From assembly GCA_904063045.1 (NCBI GenBank), contig CAJFCJ010000019.1, positions 3,602,684-3,666,683 of the forward strand: a stretch of DNA of 64,000 nt, read 5' to 3'. The notes beneath the pieces were generated by a model. The model made no database searches and was not told the DNA's origin. It saw only the letters and a list, made by a program, of their open reading frames with translations. This stretch comes from Dimorphilus gyrociliatus. Lineage: Eukaryota > Annelida > Polychaeta > Dinophilidae. Shown here one piece after another: positions 48,849 through 61,922 of this stretch. Each line of letters starts with the position of its first letter. Position 1 is the stretch's first letter. A program made the position numbers and the translations under genes.

Positions 48849-48854
48849 AATAAA
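48849..48854 (+). terminator. Poly(A) signal of JMJD4
   Basis: AATAAA 25 bp after the JMJD4 stop codon, within the 67-bp gap to the convergent TTLL1 stop. Confidence 0.6.
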
Positions 48855-48891
48855 GTAAAAAAATAAGATGGAATAATCTAAAATGAGCTAT

Positions 48892-51482
<2,591 letters not shown>

Positions 51483-54400
51483 ATGAAGATTTTCAAGCTA
51501 AACTTGTGCTTTATATTCTTGTCATACTTCTGTGTCAGAGCGGTTGACAGGGCTAATTTTAAAACATGCGACCAAAGTGGCTTCTGCAAGTAAGTTTATC
51601 AACTTTTCCCTTCAATCATATTCTCATTAGTTTATTCTTCAGACAACTACGTAGTATGGAAAAAGGAAATTCTCCATATAAGCTTCTACTAAATACATTA
51701 AATATTCAAAAAGATTCTCTTCAAGTCGATCTTCTTAACAATAAAAATAATGTGAAATTAGTTTTAAAGTTATCTGGTATCAGAGATAACATATTTAGGT
51801 TAAGAATAACCGAAAAAGACCCTCTTAAACCTCGATATGAACCTGCTATCGGAGATGTTTTAGATTCAGAGCCAAAATTAGAGAGTATTACTGTCAAACG
51901 AGAGGGACAAACTGTAAAAGTTAACCTAAAAAACGATGCTGTTGTAATTTTGGATGAAAGCCCATTCTCTATGCAAGTACTTCAGAGTGGTGAACCTGTA
52001 TTATTAATCAATTCTCGAGGACTTTTAAGATTCGAGCATACAAGAACAAAACCAGAAGCTGAGGCGTAAGTGTCTTCCTTTTAGACTCTATTAAAAAAAC
52101 TTAAAAAGACAATCAGATGCTATAAATGCTATCGCATTAAAAAAATATTATTTTTTTTGACTAATTTTATTCTTAGAGATTTGCACCTTTTTGCTTTTTA
52201 ATCCAATTTAATTTCTTTTAATTACTCCCAAAAAAAATTTTCTTGCTTTCATTTGGTTTAGGTAGGTTTTTTTTTTTTCTGTTTTATAATATCAGGCCAC
52301 AAGGAATCCTGTCCACGGTTTTATCTTGGTTTTCTAACAGTCCACAGCCAGCTGACGATGAAGTTCCTGTCGAAGAGAATGCCGAAAATGAAAATCATGA
52401 AAAAGAAAACGTTAGTATTATTTTATCTTAGTATAATTGACCTCATTTTTCATAAACTTCTTCCTATGTTAAATAGAAAGAAGAGGCTGAAAAGAAAGAA
52501 ACCGACGAAGAAGGTGTTTGGGAAGAATCATTTAAAGGACATACTGATTCAAAACCAAGTGGTAAGTTTATCTTATCAAACTTACATTTCGTAAAAAAAA
52601 TCGATAATTATTTATTTATATACCCATAACACTTTGTTATCAATAAAGGACCTCAAGCTATTGGGTTGGACTTTAGTTTTCCAGGTTTCGAAAATGTTTA
52701 CGGTATTCCTGAGCATGCTGATAGTTTTGCTTTAAAATCAACAAGGTTTTAAATTGCTTTTGAGTAGTGGAACCCTAATTAATATATTGTTTTTTTTCCT
52801 CTGTTTAGAGATACTGATCCGTATCGTTTATACAACTTGGATGTATTTGAATATGAACTACATAATCCTATGGCCTTGTATGGCTCTGTTCCTCTAATGT
52901 ATGCCCACAAGTATGTACTTACTTAAAACAATACATTTATGAAAGTGTTTGAAACGAGTTTATGCTTGTATTTTTGTTTCTCAGCGAAAAGCGAACAATT
53001 GGTTTATTTTGGTTAAACACAGCTGAAACATGGATTGATATTGGATCAAATACTGCTGATAAGGTGAATAACTAAGAAAAATAATCACCAATAAATAATT
53101 CATTTATGAAAATTTGTAGAATATGCTCTCAAAATTGGCTACTTTTGTTGGAGTTGGATCTTCTGACGAAATGCCACAGGTTGATACTCATTGGATGAGT
53201 GAATCAGGCATTATTGATGTTTTCTTTTTGCTGGGACCAAAACCAAATGATGCATTCCGACAATATGGTTCTTTGACTGGCACAACTCCGCTGCCGCCAC
53301 TCTTTAGTATTGGTATGTTTTTTACAATATTTCTTGGTCTTATCAATATTTTATTAGTATTTAATAATAGAAATAACTCATTTTTGAAATATTATTAGCT
53401 TATCATCAATGTCGTTGGAATTACAATGATGAAGAAGATGTCCAAACCGTTAACGAAGGTTTTGATACTCATGATATACCAATGGATGTAATTTGGCTAG
53501 ATATTGAACATACCAATGGTAAAAGATACTTCACTTGGGATGGAGCCAAATTCTCTCATTCCGTCGATATGATTAATAAAGTGGCTGCTAGAGGTCGAAA
53601 AATGGTTACAATAGTTGATCCTCATTTGAAACGAGATGACAATTATAATGTTCATTCTGAATGCCGTTCAAAGGGTTATTATATTAAAAATAAAGATGGT
53701 AATGACTATGATGGTTGGTGTTGGCCAGGCTCAAGCTCTTGGCCAGACTTTTTCAAACCAGAGGTTCGTGAATGGTGGGCTGGTAAATTTTTAACATCAG
53801 AATATGTTGGTTCTACTCATGATTTATTTACATGGAATGATATGAACGAACCATCTGTATTCAATGGTCCAGAGATTACAATGCATAAAGATGCCAAACA
53901 CTTAGACGGTAATGAACATAGACATGTTCATAATTTATACGGCACCCTGGTCCATCGAGCCACGTTTGAAGGTCAGCTAAAGAGAGATCCTAATCAGCGA
54001 CCATTCATTTTATCAAGAGCATTCTTTGCCGGCTCTCAGAGATATGGTGCCGTTTGGACTGGTGATAATATGAGTGAATGGGGACACTTAAAAATCTCCG
54101 TTCCTATGCTTCTTTCTCACGGTATAACGGGAATAAGCTTTATCGGGGCTGATGTTGGAGGTTTCTTCAAAAATCCCGACGCAGAATTACTTACTCGATG
54201 GTATCAAGCCGGAGCCTATCAACCCTTTTTCAGAGCTCACGCTCATTTAGATACCAGACGAAGAGAACCTTGGCTTTTTGACGATAAATACAAGAATATA
54301 ATTCGCGATGCCATTAGAGCCAGATATGCTCTATTGCCCTTCTGGTACACCTTATTTTACCACGGAGAGAAGGAAGGTGGACCTGTGATGAAACCTTTAT

Positions 54401-55253
54401 GGGTTGACTTCCCAAAACAAAAAGAAACATTCACTATTGATGACCAATATCTGATTGGATCTGTTCTAATGGTTAAACCCGTCACGGAGCAAGGTTCATC
54501 CGGCTTTCGTATGTTCTTCCCTGGTGATTCTACAACGGAATGGTACGACATTTATTCAAAACAACCAGTGAAAACTCACGGTGGATATGAGTTTGTATCT
54601 GCACCTTTGGAAAAGGTAACCATTGTGCTATTATATCGAATGGAAAAATGAATAATTGTGCCTATGTCTTTCTCCTAGGTACCTGTCTTTCAAAGAGGAG
54701 GTACAATTTTACCTCGTAAAAATCGCATTCGCCGAGCTTCTATACTTGCTAAAGATGATCCTTACACGCTTACAATCGCTTTGGATCAAAATGGATCGGC
54801 TGTTGGAGATTTATACATCGACGATTATATGACACATGAATACAGACAGAATAAATACACCTTAAGAAAATTTATATATGAAAATAACATGCTAGTTAAC
54901 AAGTAAGTCTTTTCCCTACTCTGTAAAGGAAACCAATAATTCTCTTTCCACTTTAAAGGAATATTAGCCCAATGAGTCAATTTGAAACGAAATCATGGTT
55001 GGAGAAGATAGAAATTTTAGGCATGAAAAGTAAACCAATCAGTGTTCAAGTTATAGGCGAAGGTACGTACAAGACACAAACTTATGAAAAAATTAATATG
55101 TCTTATAATACTAATTAATCTTTGGTTATTTGTTCGATAGATAAATCCACCAGAGACTTAGAATTCAATTTTGAACCTTCTAAGCAAGTATTAACTATAA
55201 GAAAGCCCGACGTCAACATTGCTCAAGATTGGATCATATCTTTACGTCGTTAG
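51483..55253 (+). CDS. GANAB: Glucosidase II alpha subunit (GH31)
   Basis: About 12 exons; stop TAG 55251-55253. The preferred start is 51483, giving [20 protein letters not shown] as a signal peptide; an in-frame ATG at 51465 is possible. Exon 1 ends at 51589 after [16 protein letters not shown], the conserved mature N terminus. The GH31 barrel is in the large exon 53400-54618: [19 protein letters not shown], the nucleophile motif [51 protein letters not shown] and [16 protein letters not shown]. Earlier exons carry [12 protein letters not shown] and an acidic linker. The enzyme trims the two inner glucoses of N-glycans in the ER and drives the calnexin cycle, together with a beta subunit. 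No ER-retention signal is seen at the C terminus (ISLRR), as expected for alpha. Poly(A) signal at 55434. Confidence 0.97.
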
Positions 55254-55433
55254 GAATTTTACCACGCATGTTTTGACTTTTTACCTAATTGTTCAATGAC
55301 CTGAAATTGAACGATTCTTTCTCTACTCTAAATTTAAATACATATATTATGAGTAGTGTTATCTATTGATAAGTCACGGTATTGTTATCGCGTGCCATTT
55401 ACTTTCTATTGAGTATTCTCATTTTCATGATGT

Positions 55434-55439
55434 AATAAA
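55434..55439 (+). terminator. Poly(A) signal of GANAB
   Basis: AATAAA in TGTAATAAAGG, 181 bp after the GANAB stop and 98 bp before the end of the convergent FPGS coding region. Confidence 0.55.
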
Positions 55440-55536
55440 GGATTTCATCAAACAACTATTTTTATTTGCAGTTTTAGAAAAAGGCAGTTTACGTATTTAA
55501 AAAAGACAAAATTACGCCCAACAAAACAATTATTGT

Positions 55537-57842
55537 TTATTCGTATGAATCCAAAATATTTGGAGCTCTAAGTTTCAATAATCCACCAGCCAAATGTAAA
55601 CTCCCTGTTACCAAAACCTATTAATTAATAAAATAAAATGCATTAATAAAAACAAAGAAATATATATATAAAATATTTAAACAAACTTGATAATGAAAGT
55701 TATTGGATCCATCCCTTTCTTTCATATTATCGAGGAATTCCAGTACGTCGTTTATTGTCTAAAAAGAAAGATATTTGTAGAGAAAAAAAATGCTAAAATT
55801 AGAATTAAAAAGGCATAAATACATGAAACGTCGCGGCATTATCACATAGTTCGTTTCCGTTTACTCTTCTCCAACTATCGAGATTTTTCTGGCAAACGTT
55901 ATAAACTGTACTCTCAGACACTGTAAGGTTTTTTATATCTGTAATAGATAAGGATTACGAATCATATAGAGGTTTGATCATTGGGGAGCAGGATTTAATC
56001 ATCGATTATTAACCTGCATCGATTGAATTGCATATATTCGTTGAAAAGAGAGCGTAACTAAATCCCAGCATTTGAAGCCTGGCTAGTAAGGGTTCTGCTT
56101 GTCTATCACCAGTTACATTGAACATCAGAACGCGTTTTATGATACATGTTTTCGGCAGTTGTTTAGCTTCTTCTGATATTTGATTTTCAAACCATCTGGC
56201 ACAGTTCTATTGTTTAAAATAAAATCATCTTACAGGTTGAAAGGGTTTTAAGTTTCGGCAAACTTACATCTATACTACGCGGTGTATGTGCACCATCTAT
56301 GTAATATGTTATACGATCCTGTTTTAAAATCTGGCTTCTGCCAAACCATTTAGTTTCTGTTAAACCTTTTAAATAAGGTTGAGTCAACTGAAAACCATTT
56401 AATTGTTGAAATTGGCAATTTTTCGAAAATCTAGAAATTCGTTCTTCAACTGGTATGGAGTGAGTTTGCAGCCAAATTTTCGATACCTGTAAAGCTACAG
56501 AAGAATTCAGCTCTTGAACTTCGCCACCAATCCCTAGGCTCTTTGGTTGATTATTAACTGTTGGATAAGCATTTACTGAAGAGGGGACCTCGAAAACTTG
56601 TGTTTTTTTTTCATTAATCGCCCGATCGATGATGACTTCCACACATTTATCCGGCTGGGGAACAGTTACAATTGGACATCCATGCTATAAAAATCGAATA
56701 AATTAAAAATAAATTAAAAGCACTGTACAAATTGTAATTATTATATTATTCAGCTACGAAAGTATATTAATACCTTGATAATACCCGCTTTTTGCCAAGC
56801 AATCTCATTTAAAGTATTACCGAGTATACTAGTATGATCTAGACCTAAACTTGTTATAGCACAAACTACAGGACTTCGTAAAACATTCGTTGAATCGTAT
56901 TCTCCACCAATGCCTACTTCGATAATAGCCACATCAACCTTTATAAAAATATGAAAAAATGAACATTAGATTTGATATTTATGCTATCGAATAGTTACAT
57001 TTACCGACCTTTTCAGCAACGAAGACTTTCAGTGCTAAAACAGTTAAAAATCGAAAATAAGACGGTGGTTGAATAATATTCTGTGCCTGTTGTCATAATT
57101 GATTAACATTAACATTATTCGTTTTATTAAAATAAGTAGTGACAATAATTTTTTCTTATTACCTCAGCTTCTTTCATTGCTGCATAGCAATCCCAAAAAT
57201 GTTGAGCGAATAGATTCCTACTCAATGGTTTACCATTTATCCTTATCCTTTCCCGAACTTCTAACAGATGGGGTGAACTGAAAAATCCTGTTTTGAACCC
57301 ATGATTTCGTAATATAGATTCTGTGAAAGCACACGTTGAGCCTTTTCCTTTTGTCCCAGTTATATGTATTGCTTTAGTTGAATCGATATCATCCATCTAT
57401 CACGTTTAAACTTCGTGTTAACTTATTAAGGACAAGAAATTGCGTTTGATTGAACTTACCGATATGCCAAGATGCCTCAAGAATAAGAGGGTTTCTGGAA
57501 TATTTTGCTTTTTTCTTTGGTCACTGACCAGTGACCATTGTTTGTGATCTTTAAAGCTAGCTGGAGTCTGTAGTGTGTTAAGAGCCTCAACAGCTTCCTA
57601 CAACATTTTAACGAAAACTTTACATTATCGCTCAGCAAAAAGTAAGAGATAATATTTGTTAATTTCTTCGACATAACATAAGCTAGCAATCGCATTTGAA
57701 TGGTAACTTTACATGTATGTTTAGTAAAATTTACCTCATATGTTTTTGGGGAGCAATATCGAAGTTTTGCCCGATTCTCTACCATAGCGCTGAAGTAACG
57801 AACAGACTTCAAATGTCCAGTAACAATGGAGATTACACGCAT
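55537..57842 (-). CDS. FPGS: Folylpolyglutamate synthase
   Basis: Eight or so exons; start ATG 57842-57840, stop 55537-55539. The N terminus [20 protein letters not shown] is basic, consistent with the mitochondrial isoform presequence known in this family. Motifs in order: [20 protein letters not shown] (ATP-binding P-loop), [38 protein letters not shown] (metal-binding Glu), [35 protein letters not shown], and the C-terminal [15 protein letters not shown]. The enzyme adds glutamates to folates in cytosol and mitochondria, retaining them in the cell. The 3' end faces GANAB; BBS7 lies upstream on the same strand with 221 bp between its stop and the FPGS start. Confidence 0.95.
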
Positions 57843-58063
57843 AACAAATCTTTAATGTTTTTTATGTACTATCGCTATCAGTTTTCGGCATCTTGGAATC
57901 TTGTCAGCATGCGACAATTTAAAGGTCAAGGTTAAAATAAAAACAAAGCGGAAATTCTGAATAGGCGGTAATCCGAATGAATTTGAATTAGTGAATATTT
58001 CTATATTTGAGGACGGACAACATTGACAAATGACAGAGACAAGCAAAATGTCTAAATAGTCGT

Positions 58064-61000
58064 TCAGTTTCTTGAGAAAAATGCAATTAAAGATTCCAGT
58101 GAGTAGTTGTCCAATACTTCCATCAGAGCTGGAACTTTATTCTTTGAATTTTGACCCTTGAACTTGTATTTGTCAATAAACAGATCAGTTATAATTCCAT
58201 ATAAGCGTTGAAGATAGCACGGTTGTCGTTGATACTTTTCCTTCAATTCATCTGCATTTTCAAGGATACCCTTATAGTCATCTGAGAGGAAGGACACATC
58301 TGTCTCATGAACTTGTAAATCTTTCAGAGCATCTATGAGTTGTACATTCTTAGCAAGCGTCAGCTGCTCCTCAAGAAGTGGATGTATAAGCTCAAGTACA
58401 TGGGGAACAGACGAATCACTAATATCATAAGACATATCCAATCTAATTTTCTTATTAGTTGCTTCCTTAGATAAGACGTCTTTCAAGATAGAAATCGTAG
58501 AAACACTATCAGACGTAAAAACTGCTTCTCCAGCTGAGTAGCAACACTCTAATTGTGTGTTGAGGAAAGTAGAAGCAAATGTCATCGTTATTTTCTCTCC
58601 TGGAGGTGCTCTATCAGGAACATCGGGTAGGCAAAATGCGATCCACGAATGAACCTCAGCTAACGAAAATTGTCCCCTCAAACTTAGAGAATTACTAGGT
58701 CTCGTATCATCCCATTTATGTGTGCGTTCGTGAAGTGAAAGGGGTTTGATAGGAAATTCATTTACGCAGCATACTTTCGGATGCAAACGTGGAGCAATAT
58801 AGGCCGTTAAACGTCCGTATTGACCCTCTATAGAGCGAACTTTTATTTCGATTCTAGTAGCATTCGCTTGGCATCTATAAGTTGTCAACAAATAGTTGCC
58901 ATCTTCCACGGAAGTAGCACTATAGCTAACCACTGCTTGATTGCGATCGACGTCTAATAAATCAACTGGGACGTCGCTTTGAAGTAGGATGAAGTCAATT
59001 GCTGTGTGAACCTCTATACTTAGTATGTAGCTGGCATCAGCTCTACTCAATCTCCATTTGTTATTAACTTGGAAATGAGGAACAGCAGAGATCGAGTTTC
59101 CTTGAGCTGCCATGGATTGATAGCGCTCTCTCTCCACAGCAACCTTATTCTGAAGTTCTTCGATTTCGTCTCTGTGAAAGAAGCAAGTGCGAAACAACTA
59201 AAAATCAAGTTTTAACCTACTTAATCCTAACTATTCTTTCTAAAGTGTCGTGGTTGATGCCGACATATTGTTCGGCTTTTACCGGTTCGGCCGATGAATG
59301 GGATGAAACCGGTGTAGAAGGCATAGACGTCTTAATTTTAGAAGAACTTTCAGGTTCCGTCGTTAAACTGGATACCCATCCTGTTTAATTTTACAGATAA
59401 ATATTTTCTATGTTGTTTTAGCCATAAATTTACTCGAATTAAGAGTGAGAGTGTCAAAAAGCGAGAAATTAAATAATCAAGTGGCTTATCTACTTAAAGC
59501 ATGATAAAGACACCAAAAAAGAATACACACAAAAATATATCGATGAAATGAAAATAATTAGGATAGAACACACACCTCAGTGCTTTAATTTGCCGTTGAA
59601 TAGGTATATTACAAAGTGATCTCGAAGCGCTATCTACTGATCGAATCTCTGGTTTAGTGCTCAAAGAAAAAAGCCAACCTAATGAAAAATTGATTGTTAA
59701 ATCAGAGTGAAAAGAAATTGAACGAAAAAATAAAATAATTAAATCAGAAGGCAAAAGAGTTAAAATATGCCCAATATAATTAAAAATTCATTTATGAAAC
59801 CTGAATAAGTTGTACAGACTAATTCATCATAACCCGGTGCTGATACTACACCGCCTCGAATTGAAGTAACGCTCTCGGCGAATGTCTAAAAAGAGATTTT
59901 ACAATATTACCGCATTTAAATGAATTAGGATAAATTGACTTACTTGATGATGCCTTAAGATTGGCTCATCGTTCTCGTCGTAACCGTAAATTTCTATCAT
60001 GCCATCGTCTCTTGATACAATTAACTCTTGAATGCCATCTGCATAAATGTCGTAGTGATCCAATGAAAGAATTCCCCCGTGTTGTTTATCGTTGGACACT
60101 TCCCATTTTTGACTTGGTAACAACCTGATAATATTCAGTAAAGACATATTCAAATATTTTTTTTACTTTGAAAAGATAATAAATTCTGCTAATTGCGGCG
60201 GTCAGATGGCGTTGTTATCAGGGCAGAAATACAAATTTCAGACAGAAGATGAAAAACTACGGCAAGGATCTATCCCTTCTTCACTTTATTGATAAATCGT
60301 AAGTACTATCTTCGTTCTATAATGTAAGTTTTAATGATCAAAACAGAATAATTACCTAGACAGTTGTGCCAAACCAAGTTTGCCATCTCGAGTTCCATAA
60401 ATAACCTCATCACCTTCTTCACCTTAAAGAATTTATAGATTAAAGCAATTCTTTCATTGTTTTTCTTTTAAAAGCATAACATATGGACAAATTGAAATAA
60501 AAAAAATAATAAATACGAATAAATAAAGAATTACCTCCAGTCCCTTCGTACAACTTGGTAGTAGATGGTGATCCTCCTATTTCAAATTCATAGATCATTT
60601 CAGAATCTTGGATCATTCTAAGCATTTTATCTTCGCACGCAACTACGGATAACAACCCATCTGTCTATTGCAAATAATAATTTCTTACTTTTAAGCCGAG
60701 TTTTAAAAAATAAACAAACCTTATCGGGGGGCAAACAGAGTACGTCTGAAATTCTATCTGGACATAAATAATAAGCACTATCCGTGCAATCAGTATAGCG
60801 ATTATAGATATAATTACTGCCAACTAGTAATTCTCCTCCTTCAACATATCTTTACAGATTAAGAGATCTTTAATATTCGACAATTTAATTATATTAAATA
60901 TCTTACACTGCCTTAATAGGATCCGTTAAGTTCGTTTCAAAGGTTAAAAATTGTTTGCCTTTCTTAGAAAAACCGCGTATCTCTGAGTGGGCACAAACAA

Positions 61001-61627
61001 AGATTCTATCCCGGATTCCACCCGGAGGCCCACCTAACTCCATTCTGGTCAATTTCACTTGGCTTGGTAATGTTTTAAAGACGCTCTATAAAATTACCAA
61101 AATGCAATTAATAATATGAAGAGTCTATAAATATCTATATAGTTCACCTGTAGCTCTTTTTTCTTTATACCAAAACATTGCACGACGCCGCTGTGGTCAG
61201 CAACAGCCACCTAATTAATAAATAGTCATTGATCATTCTAAATAATTTTTATACAACAAATAAAAGCGAAAGAATATCGGAGCAGTGTTAGAAATGTCTA
61301 TGAAGTGAAAAATTGCCGTTATTATTATAAGTTTGCCACTTACAAAGTTAGTTCCAGTCTAAGCATAAAATTTTAAGATTGCTTTATTATATTTTAACCA
61401 CAGAAAGCAGTTTTGACAGTTTTAAATAAATAAGACATGAGAGATAAATATAATGTGCTAACCTTATTAGTTTGTTCTTTTTTTCCAGTGGCTGGTAGTA
61501 GTTGCATACTATTTGGCGAAGTCGTTCCAGTCTAAGAAGAAAAATATGAAAAATTGCATAAAGTTTAACTTTAAGGAAATGATCATACCTGCAGGTAATC
61601 AAGACGTGATAAATTTAATTCCATCAT
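58064..61627 (-). CDS. BBS7: Bardet-Biedl syndrome 7 protein, BBSome subunit
   Basis: About 11 exons; start ATG 61627-61625 ([13 protein letters not shown]; a second ATG follows at once), stop 58064-58066. The N-terminal beta-propeller is spread over small exons: [77 protein letters not shown] and [20 protein letters not shown]. The final large exon gives the coiled coil, the GAE-like segment ([40 protein letters not shown]), [20 protein letters not shown], and the platform and C-terminal helices ([18 protein letters not shown]). Similarity to vertebrate BBS7 is high over the whole length. The BBSome is the cargo adaptor for intraflagellar transport of ciliary membrane proteins. Divergent from MAP2K7. 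Confidence 0.97.
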
Positions 61628-61922
61628 CTTGCTGGATTTTTTGTGTAAAACTTTAACGTTCTATTTAAAATATTTTTCAAAAATTATTTCGGAATCTAAT
61701 ATGTTTGAAACGGGGAGCGATAACTCCTAAAACTATTTGTCTTTACAATCGAAAATTGTTCCAACTTATTTTTGATGTCCGTACTACTTGATTGTGAAAG
61801 AAACTATGGCGTTAATATGAAAAGCTACAGGAAGACATTTTTAAATCCCATATTCAGCAATAAAAGTTGCATTGATCACGTGATGGCATGAAAATTTTTT
61901 CACGTGACTAATGTTTTTTATA
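61628..61922. promoter_or_regulatory. Bidirectional BBS7/MAP2K7 promoter
   Basis: 295 bp between divergent start codons, containing the paired palindromic E-boxes at 61876-61907. No X-box of convincing quality was found despite BBS7 being ciliary. Confidence 0.5.
61876..61907. promoter_or_regulatory. Paired palindromic E-boxes (TCACGTGA x2)
   Basis: Two identical octamers TCACGTGA at 61876-61883 and 61900-61907, 24 bp apart start to start. They lie 4 and 28 bp upstream of the first in-frame MAP2K7 ATG (61911). CACGTG with TC/GA flanks is the preferred site of MiT/TFE, USF and related bHLH-Zip factors. Two copies in 32 bp of AT-rich DNA are unlikely by chance. Confidence 0.6.

Noticed and set aside
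57477-57842. Single long FPGS first exon of 121 residues
   Set aside because: It reads through an intron. A GTAAAT donor after the first 36 residues and conserved coding at 57480-57600 in another phase support splicing.
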